Shown here: positions 1 to 11,999 of the stretch, piece after piece | Layout of the letters: every line of letters starts with the position of its first letter | Numbering within the stretch: position 1 is the stretch's first letter | Assembly (NCBI GenBank): GCA_001179505.1 | Contig: CDMY01000781.1 | Location: 9,293 to 73,292 of the forward strand | Reading direction: 5' to 3' | DNA from: Vitrella brassicaformis | Taxonomy: Eukaryota; Sar; Vitrellaceae | Length of the DNA stretch: 64,000 bases | Translations under genes and position numbers: made by a program | Notes under the pieces: generated by a model | What the model saw: the letters and a program-made list of their open reading frames with translations, nothing else | Databases searched by the model: none | What the model was told of the DNA's origin: nothing

Positions 1-43
1 CCCCCCCCCCCCCCTTCTCCCTCCCTCTGTGCGTGTGGTGCAG

Positions 44-3000
44 GGGAGGCTCTCCTCCCGCTTCGCCATTTCTCGGTGCTTCACCTGGACCGGCGAACCG
101 AGATGAGACGCGGCGGCTCCTGACCGTGATGGAGTGGCTGCGCGACAGGGTCGTTCAAGACCAGGACGTCTTCAACGCATTAATTCTTGTACAGACATAC
201 TCATACAGCACACAGGGCACCCCACATGCAACCAAGCACATCACATTCATGTGTTCCGTCTTGTGTGTCGGTGTGTGTCAGCAGCTGCCCAACGTCTCCC
301 CCAGAAACGAGTTCGTGGCGCGTCTGCAGCACATGAAAGCGGAGCAGAGGCAGCGTCTGCGGCGCATGAAAGCGGAGCACAGGCAGCGCCGCGAGCATGC
401 CAAAGCGGCCAAGAGGATCGAAAAGAAGCTTCTCGCACAAGTTGAGAGGGAGTCTGCAGCAGCTGCCGCTTCTCACAACAATCCCGAGGCCGAGAGCCAC
501 ACCAGGCCGCCACAGCAAGATGGTAACAAGAAGCGCAAGGGCAAGAAGCGCAAGGGCAAGAAGCAGCCGTCCAAGCGCAGCCAGCCCATGCACCCCAACC
601 CCGCCAACACATTCAATGCCGACGACCAGGAAGAAGAGCTGGAGCAAGATGACGAACACGAGAACGAGCAGCAGGACGACGACCAGGACCAGCACCCCCG
701 TCCCTTCACGAGCAGGAACCTCAACGAGACCGAGGAGGGCCGGCAGGGGCAGCAGCAGCAGGAGAAATACCAGCAGCGCGGTATGGGTGTCGAAGGGGAC
801 GTGGCGTCGCGTGTGGGGGAGCATCGTGATACCGATGGGGGCGGCGACGGCTTCGGCTGGGGCAACTTTGGAGACGACAACGGCAATGGCGGCGAGCACG
901 CCCAACCGTCCCTCGCACAGGAGGGAGAGCAGCAGCAGCAGCAGCAGGGTGTGGGTGACCATGACCACCCCAGCATTCCACCCAACGAACGTACATTGGC
1001 ACCCATCCTTCAGCCGCAGGTCATGCTGAATCTGCCTGCTCCCGCCCCCGCAGTGGATCCTCCGACCGGCCAGCGCCGCTGGCATGGGCAGATGGCGCAG
1101 TGTGTGGTGGGTGCGGCTGGAGGCGAGGGCCAGGGGGCGGGGGGTGGCGACAAGGGTGGCAGCAGGGATGGAACGAACAAGGAGGAGAAGAAGACTGACA
1201 AAAAACTGTGAGCAAAGAAGCAAGACAGACAGACAGACAGACACCCAAGGCAATGGACACATGGCATTGCCTTCGCCTCCTGTTTGCCTGTCAGCATGTG
1301 GGGTGGGGGGTCGGGCTCAGCTGCGTCCCAGCCCACATCGAGCGGCCATGTGCAGAACGGCATCCTGGTTCAGCTCGTCAAGGGTCTCACCAACGGCTGT
1401 TCGCGGGAGGTGATCGTCATCTTCCACTTGAAGGGCTTCTCCAACATCTGCGGACGCTCAGGTGGGACAGACACATGAACAAGCCACGAAAACGCCTCTC
1501 CCATCCATCCATCCGTGGCTCACGTGGCTTCCTTCTATGTTGTCTTGTGCTGTGCAGTGGCCATTCTCGGCAGCTGGGGCGCCTCTCCCCAGGCGAGCTC
1601 TTTGGAAGACGACGAGCTCGACGACCTCGACCAGCTCCCTGCACCTCGAGCTCAGCGGATGGACCCCTGCCTGAACCACCCGTGGTCGCACTACACGCTG
1701 ACCGTGACACTGCCTGCGGGCACACAGCACCAGTATCGCTACGTGGAGTTTGACGCTGGCGAGTCGATCGCGCCCTCGCAGACCGAACCCCGCACCCTGA
1801 CGGTCCCCACACACTGCGACCTGCTCATCGTGGGCGACGAATACAAGAAGACCGGCCCGGCCCGTCCCCTCTACTCACACGTGAGCAGCAACGACACCGC
1901 ACCGCTATTGCTGCGTGTTGCTGATGGATGCATCTTGGTCCTTCTCCCTTGCCTGTCTTTCCTCTCTGTCAGACGTTCGCCTTCGCTCACAAGCCGGACC
2001 GAACCTTCCTCTCGCTCCCAACCAACGCCACCGACGCCACCCGGCAGCTGCTGCTGGGCATCGCAGAAGGCAAGATCAACAGCATCGAGACCATGCAGCT
2101 GCGGCTGGACCACGGAGGCGACGCAAGTGTGGTGGTCAATCGGTGCGACGGGTGGTCGGCGGGCGGCGTCGTGTCAATCACACCCAAGTCGCTGGTGGAG
2201 CTGGCGATCGAGTATGGGGGTGTGCAGTGGGATCTGTGTGGCGTGGTGGATGCCCTGCTGGAGGGGCAGGGGCAGGGGGGGGCCGACGTCGACTGTGGGC
2301 GTCCCAGCCTGCCGGCAGCCACACAGCTGGTGATGCCGACGCTCGTCGACACGTTGCTCAACCACCACCCCGCCCTGGACGGCCTCGAGCTCCTTCACAA
2401 GGTGGCCTGTGCAAACGGTGCACCAGGCGACAAGTTCGCCATCGTGACGTCCCTCCTGGCTGCATCCCCTTCCCTCGCCACCGAGCATGACCAACACCAG
2501 GCCGCACCCCCTTTTCACTTCTTCTGCCAGTTCCCTCTCGACAACCCCGTGGCACAGCAGCAGCTGCTGCTGTCCCTGATCACGCATGCCGGGGACGCCG
2601 CCACCCTGTCGGCGCGTGACACGTTCGGCTACGGCCCCATCCACCGCGCGGCACTGACGGCCAACCCCTCCGACCGAGCCACCATCCCCATGCTGTGCAG
2701 CGCCAAGAAAGACGTCAACGAGACGGCGGGCCCTCCTGCATCCGGGAACATGCGCGGCAAGCCCCTCCAGCTGGCAGCGCGCAAGGTCGCCTACAAGGCC
2801 GCCAGCGGGCCGATCGACCATACCCATGCCGTCTTGCTGACGCTGCTGCAGTGTGGTGCATCCCTGGCGGCTGCGGGGGTCAATCTTCCCACACAGTCGG
2901 GGGCTGACAAGCGGCAGGAGTGGGAGGCGGAGGTGCTCAAGGCATACCGATTCTACCTGACCGAAGCGCTGCCCACAGTGGTCATCCGCACCATCGGCAC

Positions 3001-3406
3001 GGCGCTCCGGCCCATCCGCTGGCTGACAGCCAAAAGCCTTCCCGGCGATGTCGTGGCGAGGATCATCGACATGGTCGGCCCTCTGCTCCCCAGCCAGCCC
3101 TTCAGAATCGGCGAGGAGCCGCTGGGCAGGCGCATCAACCAGATTGCGAAGGCGTACGTGGAGGTGGCGGCGATAGCCATCATCGAGCAAGGCAACGTGC
3201 ATGTGGTGGGGGGGAAGGTAGAGGGGCGGATGGTGCTGCCTTTGCAGTTCTTTGATGTGGGTGGGGTGTCCATGGGCCTGCGGGACGTGTTGCGCCATGC
3301 CATCAACGAGGAGTGTCTGCGGTTCGGCCTCCAACCGATGCAGTTCGGCTGGCACCGCCTGCACGTGGTGAGCCAGAAGGGAAACACCGTACCCTTGAGA
3401 CTTTAG
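44..3406 (+). CDS. CBM20 plus ankyrin-repeat protein (5' end missing)
   Basis: Exons 44-188, 282-1207, 1295-1461, 1558-1880 and 1973-3406; all junctions join in phase. An acceptor (GTGCAG) lies directly before position 44, so the start codon is probably left of the window. The second exon encodes a basic K/R/Q-rich coiled coil followed by a low-complexity D/E/Q/G stretch. The third and fourth exons together give a starch-binding CBM20-like fold: a VIVIFHLKGF strand, VAILGSWG made exactly across the splice junction, then HYTLTVTLPAG and QYRYVEFDAG and a RTLTVP end, the usual CBM20 order. The long last exon has degenerate ankyrin-type repeats (GYGPIHRAAL, KPLQLAARK, LLTLLQCGASL). Family knowledge: CBM20 binds starch or glycogen and ankyrin repeats bind proteins. 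Inference: a scaffold recruiting partners to starch. The first exon's frame is the least certain part. Confidence 0.72.
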
Positions 3407-3984
3407 ATAGAACAGCTGAGGCAGGCAGGCAGGCAGGCCATGCTGTCCTGTGTGCCGAGAGCCCCACCCACCCTATAGCAGAACGAATGGTCGACATCTG
3501 ATTAGCTGCCGATATGGATGGCATGGCATGGGTGCGTTTGTGTATACGATCGCCGGTCCTGACGGTTGCATACTGTGTGCGTGTGCGTGTGTGTGTACAT
3601 ACCCGATGTCTCTTCTTCACGTGATGGGTAGATGGACTGGCTGGCTGGCGATGAATGAACGCCCTTCAGAAATACCAAATCCGTCCGTCCAAACACTCAG
3701 CCGAAGTAATGTGTGCGGCACACACGCGCACGCATACATTCAGCAGTCAGCCCCCGCCATCACACCAACACACGCACACACCCTCCGCCCATGCACCCTC
3801 TCTGTCTGGTGGATGTCGAGATGGATGGATGGATGGATGGATGGATGGGCGTTGGTCGCCATCGAGCGGCAAACAGCCCGACACTGGAAGCTTTCGCGTG
3901 TGCGTGTGTGGGTGTCCGTTGGGCAGTACACTCACTCGTCGGCTCCTTTTTCTTTCATTGTGTGCGTGGGCATCAAAGAGGGAC

Positions 3985-4016
<32 letters not shown>

Positions 4017-4181
4017 CAGACAGACAGAAGACAGACAGACGACGTTGGTGGACAAGAATGCAGTGCAAGTTTACTCGTCCATCTCCGTTTTACGGTAGCG
4101 AATTGACGTTTCTAGCGGTGGCCATGCGCACACGGCCGGCATCGCCTTCGCTCTCTCCGTGAGGTCGGCTGCAGGACGGCT
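3407..4181. repeat. Intergenic microsatellite-rich stretch
   Basis: No convincing gene is visible. The stretch holds a (GGAT)n run near 3820-3848, a (CAGA)n run near 3985-4040, and scattered GT-rich sequence. Open frames here are translations of the repeats. Confidence 0.7.
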
Positions 4182-5106
4182 ATGGGCGCGTCGGCAAGCG
4201 GCCAGCAGACGGCACAGCATGGCGGCGATGGTCCTTATGGCGGTGGGTGGGTGCCTGGTGCACCGGCAGCAGTCGGCTACATCGCCCCCTACGCACCGCC
4301 GATGCAGGTGCGGCTGCAGAACACACACACATTGCGTGGCCACAGCATCCCACTCTGTGTGTGTGGTGTGGTTCATTCAGATGTTTGGCGTACCTGGTGT
4401 TACCGTAGCCATCGCTCAGACGGGCGGACAGCAGCAGGTAAACTACACCAATGGGAGAGGCCAGGAGGGCACGTCCACGTCTGTCTGGTCTGTCTGTCTG
4501 TTTGATGCCGTGTAGGGTGTTGTTCCCCAGTGGTCATGGTGCCCCAGCCCTCCCCTCAGCCGCCCAGCGGACATGCGCCGTCTGGTGAAGGGGCCGCTGC
4601 GGACGGGTCGTCTGAAGTGGACGACGACGAGCGGGACGAGATCCCAGAATTACTGAATGACATGCGGGCCTTGGGGTGGCTCGATGCGCCCGCCCCACCC
4701 CCAGCACCGGTACGACAAGAACACACACACGCCGACATCTCATATATAGCGTCGCGTGTTGCTGTATGTGTGGCTGTAATGCAGATGTTTGGCGTACCCG
4801 GCGTAGTTGCAGGCATGGCTCAGACGGGCGGACAGCAGCAGGTACAGTAAACACACAGATAATGAGAGCCCAGGAAGGCGCCATGAGATCCAACAGGCGC
4901 TCACACACATGTCTGTCTGTGTGTGTGATGCCGTGTAGGGTGCGCCCCCTGCCGTCATGGCGCCGCCCGGCCTGACTCACCCGCCCATTCCCGGCGGCCC
5001 CCCCATGGCTGCCCACTACCCCGTGGTGCTCATGGCGCCCTACACTGGCGTCCCCATGCCAATCATCCCGGGCCAGCCATCGCAGCAGCACGGCGGAGCG
5101 AAGTAG
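4182..5106 (+). CDS. Small Pro/Gly-rich protein with a duplicated exon, unknown function
   Basis: Exons 4182-4307, 4381-4437, 4548 (or 4560)-4709, 4785-4841 and 4939-5106, giving about 189 residues. Exons two and four are 57-nt copies of each other, encoding MFGVPGV followed by AQTGGQQQ; their flanking introns also resemble each other, so the unit duplicated as DNA. The third exon encodes an acidic segment (DDDERDEIPELLNDM). The acceptor matching that of the last exon (TGTAG before 4516) would put the third exon out of frame, so the frame needs the downstream CCCCAG or CCCTCAG acceptor. The ends are rich in Pro, Gly and Ala with no membrane segment. I do not recognise a family. Alternative: the first copy is skipped, joining exon one directly to exon four in frame. 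Confidence 0.6.
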
Positions 5107-5938
5107 ACGGCACACAGAGAGGGGCGGCGGGGGGAGGGGGAGGGGTGGGGTATCTACGAGCAGCCAGTGTGAGCGGGAGGGTCAGTGCAGAGGGCATCAT
5201 GATGTGTGTCTCGGAGAAAAGATGGCTGGGGGCGAGGGATGGCTGACAGATAGTTGGATGGATGGATCAATGGATCAATGGATGAGGGTGTCTGCATGTC
5301 CTCCCGGAGTGTGTGCAGTGTGTGCCTATGGGAGTGAGTGTGAATACGGGAGACGACTGACTGACTGACTGACTGAGTGGTGGGGGGAGAGGGACGTGCG
5401 GAAGGTAGATGACTCATGCCGTGCTTCAAGCTGACGTGCTTTTTGTCTTTCGTCGATGGATGGATGGATGGATGTGCGTGTGCGGGGACGGATCGGACAC
5501 GCAGTGAATGCCCTTGACGCAATGATGGACAACATCTCAGTCACTTCACATCAAAGATCTCCATCGACAACCAACGAACGAGCATCGACAATCAACGGAC
5601 GAGACAGACGGACGAAAGCAAACCCCACCCCACCCACCAACGCCGGCCTGGCCGTGCGCTTGGTGCACAGCGCAGCACAGTCCACATGTATAGTACATGG
5701 CCATGCTGTACAAAGCCATATTCATTCATCAAACAGCGCACTCGGCGCGGCCACGTAGAACACTGAGTCGGCACGTCAGAGGGAGGGAGGGAGGGAGGGA
5801 GGGTGGTTGGCAACCACTGGCAGTATGAACAGCAAAGTATGAATGACATCTGTCACACGAGGCACTACACCACTACACACACACGCAGAGGAGAGGAGAG
5901 GGCCTGTCGATTCATTCATCCGGCAGGCAGGCAGTCAG
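5107..5938. repeat. Intergenic microsatellite-rich stretch
   Basis: Contains (GGAT)n near 5455-5474, GACT repeats near 5353-5375 and (GGGA)n near 5781-5803. No supported gene; it lies between the 3' ends of two convergent genes. Confidence 0.65.
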
Positions 5939-7178
5939 CTAGCCACTTGTCGTGGCCCGACTGACCCCCACAGCATTGAACAGAGCCCAGCCCACCCCAA
6001 CTGATGCCAGTGCAGCCAGCCCCACCGCCGCATAGCCGATGCCATACACCTCTCTCGACTGCTTTCTGACCATTCGCTCGAACGACTCGCCGTCATTCAC
6101 GAGGAAAGCACACAACGGGCCCCAACCGTCCTTCACCTGACCGACCACACACACACACACACACAGGCGCGGAGTGAGGACATGTGAGCGTGACTGCGGG
6201 TGGGCCCTTGCCTACCTCGAAAACGAGCAGCTGTTGTGGCGGGACGGTGTCCTTGACGTGCTGTGTCCACTGGTTGAACATGGCCACGGTGCCCTCCTCG
6301 GTCATCTCGTCGAAGTCAAAGGCGTCGGTGAATGGGCGGGCCAGCTGCAGCTCGTGCCACATCTGCTGGAAGTGCCGCAAGCCAGGCCTGGGCAGGAGGC
6401 GCAGACCCAGCCGGTTGATGGGCGACTTGTGGTGCTTCCGGAAGCTGATGATCGTCCTGCACACACAAAACAGACAGACAGACAGACAGACAGGCCGGTG
6501 CGTGAGAGCCGTTGTGTGTTCTGCATGACGCACCTCCGGATGCTCTGATACCACTTGGATGGGTCCCGCACCGTCAGGATCACCTGCACACACACACACA
6601 CACACAACAACAAGGCAGACACATGCACATGATCAGAAATCAGCCATGCCATCTACCCATCCGCATGTGTGCTCACCTTGGCGTCAGGATATTTCTGGAA
6701 GAGCTCGTGGAAGAAGGGCGTCGCAGGGAAGTCCACGGTGGCCTTGTAGCCGTCGAAGACCGCGTCCCAGTCGACGCCCTTGCCGTTCTTCCTCGTGATC
6801 TCCCGCCACAGGGCACACCGGCCGTTGAGGTCCTTCCACATCTCCGTCATGTGATAGCAAGGATACCCGAGCTCGTTCAGGGCCTGCTTCATGGACAAAG
6901 TCCTGCAAACCACACATCAAAGGAGGGAACCACACGCATCATGGTGTGAAAGCTGAGCCTCTTGGCTGGCGTGGCTGCATGTACCCGGTCCTTCCGTAGC
7001 CAGCCCTGCAAGTGAGTCACGCACAAATGCATGACGTGATTTGATTGCATGTCCGAAGAGAGGATCTGTGCATTGCGGTGTGTGTGCATTGTGGTGTGTA
7101 CCCGATGATCTTGAGGCCCTTCTCATCAGCTGCGCCGCTGCCAGGCAGCAGATCTTTCTCCAAACTCTTGTGCGCCAT
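5939..7178 (-). CDS. Sulfotransfer_4-type P-loop sulfotransferase-like protein
   Basis: Exons on the minus strand, 5' to 3': 7178-7102, 7005-6985, 6902-6677, 6583-6534, 6456-6216, 6136-5939; 270 residues, all phases consistent. The PAPS-binding loop GAGYGRTGT is assembled over three exons and includes a 21-nt microexon. It is followed by MKQALNELGYPCYHM, then VDWDAVFDGYKATVD and the hallmark YPDAKVILTVRDPSKWY. This order and length match the Sulfotransfer_4 family of fungi, algae and animals. The C terminus carries one hydrophobic helix (YAAVGLAALASVGVGWALF), suggesting a tail-anchored membrane protein. Substrate unknown. The ATG lies about 70 bp from the palindromic element at 7248-7268 shared with PLRG1. 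Confidence 0.85.
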
Positions 7179-7247
7179 GACGCTCTGCAAGTACCCTCAC
7201 TAGATCTGTCCTCACGGCGCCTCCCGCCTCGAGATCTCTGCAAAGAC

Positions 7248-7268
7248 CTGCGAGCTTTGAGCTCGCAG
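7248..7268. promoter_or_regulatory. Palindromic CTGCGAGCT-TTG-AGCTCGCAG element between divergent genes
   Basis: A perfect 9-bp inverted repeat with a 3-bp spacer, sitting 70-73 bp from each of the two divergent start codons (7178 minus, 7341 plus). Proposed bidirectional promoter core; the role is inferred from recurrence in the window. Confidence 0.55.
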
Positions 7269-7340
7269 ATTTTACTGCTTGGCCGTCAGGCCGCCCAGCG
7301 CAGCAGCAGCGGTCTCAGGGAGCACTTGACTGAAACAACG

Positions 7341-9465
7341 ATGGCAAGCATTGAGGAGAATGCCGGCGGTGGGCCAGATTTGGTGGACGATGTGATTCCT
7401 CAGACCTTCGCTGTGTTGGTGAGGAAGGACCTGAAGCGCACCTACGACATGTTCGCCGGCAATTGGGGTCTCAAGCCGCAAGATGAACCCACAGCTGCCG
7501 CCGCCAAGCTCAAGATCAAGATGGCCGACGAATACGACTGGCTGCCGGAGGTGCAGGGAGCCAGAAGGGGAGCTACCGAAGAGGGTGACGGTAGTGGCGG
7601 TGCCCCTGGGCAGGAGGGAGGCGGTGCGAAAGCAGCCATCCCGTCATCGACCATCGGCAAGATGATTGACGACCTCAGCAGCAAGAGGAGCGAGGACTCC
7701 CGGCCCGCCAACACCATGGACCTGGCGCTTTACCAATCTGGTCAGCTGGCCACCCTCCCCGCGTCACGCCCAGGCGAGCAGGGCGGTCTCAACCAGCTGG
7801 CGATTCGGAAGCAGCCGACGGCTCCCAAACCCGTGTGGCACCCGCCATGGAAGCTGATGCGCGTCATCTCGGGTCACCAGGGGTGGGTGCGGTGTCTGGC
7901 GGTGGACCCCAGGAACGAGTGGTTTGCGTCGGGGTCCAACGACCGGCTGCTCAAGATATGGGACCTGGCCACCGGGACGCTCAAGCTGTCGCTCACGGGA
8001 CACATCAACAACATCCGCGGGCTGGCTATCTCCACTCGACACCCCTACCTCTTCTCCTGCGGAGAGGACAACCAAGGTCAGCACAGCCACCCCACCCAGA
8101 TGGCTGCATGGATCCTCATGTGTGTGTGTGTGTTGTTTGGTTGTGTCAGTCAAGTGTTGGGATTTGGAGCAGAACAAGGTGATCCGCAGCTACCACGGCC
8201 ACCTCAGTGGTGTGTACTGTCTGGCCATCCACCCTTCCCTCGACATCCTCTCCACCGGCGGGCGCGATGCCGTCGTCCGCGTCTGGGACATGCGCACCAA
8301 GCAGAGCATCCACACACTCGGAGGTACGTACACATCACATCGAGTGGTCCATCTGTCTGTCTGTCCGTCGATGTGGCCTACGTGCGTGTGTGGTTGTGGT
8401 TTCGGTGTGTGGTTAATGTCATCCGTGCAGGCCATACGGGCACCATCACGTCGCTGATATCTCAGAACACGGAACCACAGATCATATCGGGCTCCATGGA
8501 CCACCACGTTAGCACCACCACCACCCACAAAGCCCCTGAGCCATGATGATGATCCCTCACTGTGTGATTGTATATGTAGGTTCGGTTGTGGGATTTGGCG
8601 GCCGGTAAGAGCTCAGTGGTGTTGACGCATCACAAGAAGAGCGTGCGGGCGATGGCCATGCACCCCGGCACCGAGTACACATTCGCGTCATGCGCTGCCG
8701 ACAACATCAAGGTGTGGAAGTGCCCAGAGGGCCGATTTGAGCGCAATATACAGGTCAGTCAGTCAGGGTAGAGAGCAAGTCGAGACAGACGGCCAGCAGA
8801 CCATTCCTCACCATGATGTGATGTGATGTGTTGGTGGCTGTCTGTGTGTTGGTGGCTGTCTGTGTGTCAGGGTCACAATGCCATAGTGAACACGTGCTGC
8901 GTTCGTGACGGTGACAATGGGGAGTCGGGCATTCTCGTGGCCGGCACTGACAATGGGTAAGTAGACACACCACACGCCAGCCACAGCATGGGATGCGCGG
9001 CTCTCATGCATTCTGTGTCTTTGTTCCTCAGGTGTTTAAATTTCTGGGACTGGAAGTCGGGGTACAAATTCCAAACCAGACAGGTCAGTGGGTGAGGGAG
9101 GGGGGGTGGGGGGGGTGGCCCAGTCCATGGCTGGCGAGGCGATATAGGATATTTGTGCATCGTCTTGTTTTTCCTCTGCGTGTATGTGCAGAGCCAGGTG
9201 CAGCCCGGCTCGTTGGAGAGCGAGAACGGCATCTTCGCGTCTGTCTTTGACCAATCCTACTCGCGCCTCATCACCGGCGAGTGCGACAAGACCATCAAGG
9301 TACCTGTGTCGGCAAACACGGCAAGGCACTGCACACCCGCCAGCGGGCTGGTTATGTGCATGTGTGATGGTCTGTGTGTGTGTCACCCACCAGATATGGA
9401 AGGAGGACGACGAGGCCACTCCAGAGACCCACCCAATCACTTGGAAACCCAACAGGCCGTACTGA
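7341..9465 (+). CDS. PLRG1: Pleiotropic regulator 1 / Prp46, spliceosomal WD40 protein
   Basis: Exons 7341-8076, 8150-8323, 8431-8507, 8580-8753, 8871-8956, 9032-9083, 9192-9299, 9394-9465; 492 residues, in phase throughout. About 170 N-terminal residues are followed by a seven-bladed WD40 propeller beginning [21 protein letters not shown], with blades ending [39 protein letters not shown] and [11 protein letters not shown]. The [12 protein letters not shown] loop and the final [17 protein letters not shown] are diagnostic of PLRG1/Prp46 (plant PRL1), a core subunit of the nineteen-complex that activates the spliceosome. Length is close to the usual 450-515 residues. An essential nuclear splicing factor fits a genome this rich in introns. 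Confidence 0.96.
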
Positions 9466-9892
9466 CTGACTGGCAGCTGAGGGGCTGGCTGACTGAGTGA
9501 TCGGTGTCCGTGTACTCGATGAATGAGTGATTTGATGACCCTGACAGTGGTGGTTTCTCTATCTAACAGCGCCGCTTGCACCTGACTTGAACAAATATAA
9601 AATTGACCGACCACTGGCATGCACCATCCATGAGCGAAGCTCACGGACGAACGAAAACCGTCACCTTTGTGTCTGTCCACCTGCAGGCAGTGAGTGCACC
9701 GCACCTATGGGCCGACCACCCCACGCACCCACCAGCCATCGCCAGCCACCACCTGGATCTATATCTACACCTACACTGATGCGTGTCCGCTGAATGAATG
9801 AGTCACCGAACGGACTCGACTTGGCAGCTACAGCAGCGTGCACAGACACGCACCGCATCCCGACTTCCCCACCATCCCCACCATCCTCCTGC
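9466..9892. other. Convergent 3' intergenic stretch
   Basis: Lies between the stop codons of two converging genes. AT is locally higher around 9560-9610, as expected of 3' UTR and polyadenylation sequence. No gene seen. Confidence 0.5.
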
Positions 9893-11541
9893 TCATCCTT
9901 TCTGCAGGTGGGTGTTCAGAAAATCCTTGGACGTCTCTACCACATCGTGCAAATGCTGCACGCACAACACAATGAATGGACACAATGGTGACTTATGCGC
10001 ATGTCTCTATCGTCTGTGTGCTCGCTGTGCTCACGTCAGGGTGGTCGAACATGTGTGAGGCCTCCGGGATGACCTTCAGATGGCCCTTCTCCCCCAACAG
10101 GCTGTGGATGGCCTCACCGTCCTGTGACACACACCGTGTGGACACAGAGAGATGACTTGACAAAGGGCCTGCCTGCCCAGATAGATGTGCCCTGTTTGTA
10201 TGTGTTGCCTGTCTCTGTCTCTCCATTACCTCGACGGGGATGGTTGTGTCCTTTTCGCCATGTATGGTGAGCACCCTCTGTGTCTGCGTCGGCCCGCCCT
10301 TGGTGCCGACCTTGGCTATCACCTCCTTCATATCTTGACATAATGACGACACAGACACACACACAAACAGACAGACAGACAGACAGTGCTTCCCTCCACC
10401 CACACGCGTGTGGGTGTGTGGGTCTGTTGGTGTCCTACCGATTGCCTTTCGGTTGTCGATGCATTTCTTGTAGACCTTGCGTGTGGCGCCGCCGCCCTGT
10501 ATCTCAAAGTAGCCGCCCTCCTCCTCCACGCTGCTCAGCTGAGAGGGGGTGAACCGCTCCTTGATGCCACGCGACATGTCGTACCGCCCCGCGATGTTGA
10601 TGACCAACGGCACGTCGTCATGCCTGCCGGCCGGTGTGTGGACAACACAACGTACAGACAGACAGACCAGCGATGGTGTAGAGTATATTGAGTGCTGTTC
10701 GTGCGCTGCGCTCGTCACTGACTGGCTCACCGGCCGGCATAGATGAGGACGTTGTTGCCTCCACGCGAGTGGCCAGCCACAGCCTGCACGATGATGCCTT
10801 TGCTCCTTCACACACACACGCGCACGCACACGATGCCCCACACATTCAGACAGCAAAGCAAGCGCAACACGATGGTCAGTGGGCCAGGTCAGGTCACCCA
10901 CCTGATGAAGTCGATGACGGCCTTCATGTCGTGGTCGACCTCGTCCAGATACCCGCCGTACGACCACTGGTCATGGCCGTCCGACTCACCGCATCCGTGG
11001 AAGTCGAAGCGCACTGTGTTGAGGGGCAGCCGGTGGAACAGCGCATCGATCACATGGCTTGTGCGGTCAGCGAGATACCTGACGGACAGCCAAACCGACA
11101 CACACACACACACACACACAGACATCCAGCGATTCCATCTCCTGGTGCCCCCATCCGAGTCCAGCCATCCGCCCACCCATGGCAGAGTACGATTGCCTCT
11201 CTGGATGACGGCTGGTTGAGCTTGGCCTCGCACACGAGATTGTGATCCAGCCCGGACGTCACAGTGAACACACCCCTAACACACACACACCCCACGGCAG
11301 ACAGGCACATGGATCATGCACGCGGCGTCAGTGCGTTGCCTCACTTGTCGTCGAGGAAGCTCCACTCAGGGGCTGTGGTCGTCATGGTGAGGGCGCTGGG
11401 ACGCTGGATCTGCCTGCGAGATGCAGACGGATGTTTCCGGATGTGTGTCGGTGGAGATTGAAAAGCAACGACAGATCCAACGAGGATGAAAAGGGACACC
11501 AGACTGTCCGAATGGCGCCTCGTCTTCCCAGCCCTTGTCAT
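9893..11541 (-). CDS. Alpha/beta hydrolase with plastid-type leader
   Basis: Exons 11541-11345, 11275-11177, 11078-10902, 10805-10731, 10623-10439, 10333-10230, 10121-10035, 9955-9893; 328 residues, phases agree. The fold is a serine alpha/beta hydrolase of the S33/dienelactone-hydrolase kind: IVLCHGYLADRTS oxyanion loop, VRFDFHGCGESDG, nucleophile elbow AGHSRGGNNV, LTIHGEKDTTIP with the acid region and the catalytic His in PEASHMFDH. The N terminus has a basic start, a hydrophobic core (SLVSLFILVGSVVAF) and then an S/P/R-rich stretch, so it reads as signal peptide plus transit peptide with a Phe just after cleavage, typical of complex-plastid import. Substrate unknown. An element TGCGAGCT sits immediately upstream of the ATG. 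Confidence 0.85.
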
Positions 11542-11550
11542 CTGCGAGCT
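11542..11550 (-). promoter_or_regulatory. AGCTCGCAG element at the hydrolase start
   Basis: One copy of the recurring octamer, directly upstream of the ATG on the minus strand. It would lie in the 5' UTR or at the transcription start. Confidence 0.4.
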
Positions 11551-11674
11551 TAGCTGAGACGTGTGAGTCATGGATCGAACTCATGACTCTATTCACTAAA
11601 GGCGTATATCGTACAGTCCGTATGGCCTCGGTGCAATGCACTCACGCTTGCATGCCCGCCCGCCCATCCGTCCA

Positions 11675-11961
11675 TCAGGTGACGAACCTCATGAGTTCGC
11701 TGATCTGCAGCCTGAGAAGGCTGCTGGCGGGAAAGTAGGACGCGAGGGTGGCGGAGAGCGCCGCCGTGGCCACGACGGCGATGGCCACCCAGTAGGGGAA
11801 CACGAATGTGAGTGGCAGCTGGGTGAATAAGGCTCGCTGTGCCGTCATGGTCCAGCCGACAGCCATCCCGATGGACAGACCCAGCACCGACGCTGACGTT
11901 ATCAACACGAACGCCTGTGTGTGCACACACATTGGTGGATGGATGCGCTTGTAGCACACGG

Positions 11962-11999
<38 letters not shown>

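Noticed and set aside
201-1262. Long antisense open frame opposite the first gene
   Set aside because: It is the complement of a Q/E/D-rich exon and translates to Leu/Val-rich low complexity; GC-rich third positions keep antisense frames open.
2174-3364. 396-codon antisense frame opposite the ankyrin exon
   Set aside because: No domain, while the sense frame has a clear ankyrin and CBM context.
3966-4042. CRISPR-like array of CAGA repeats
   Set aside because: Units are 4 bp without spacers, a plain microsatellite in a eukaryote.
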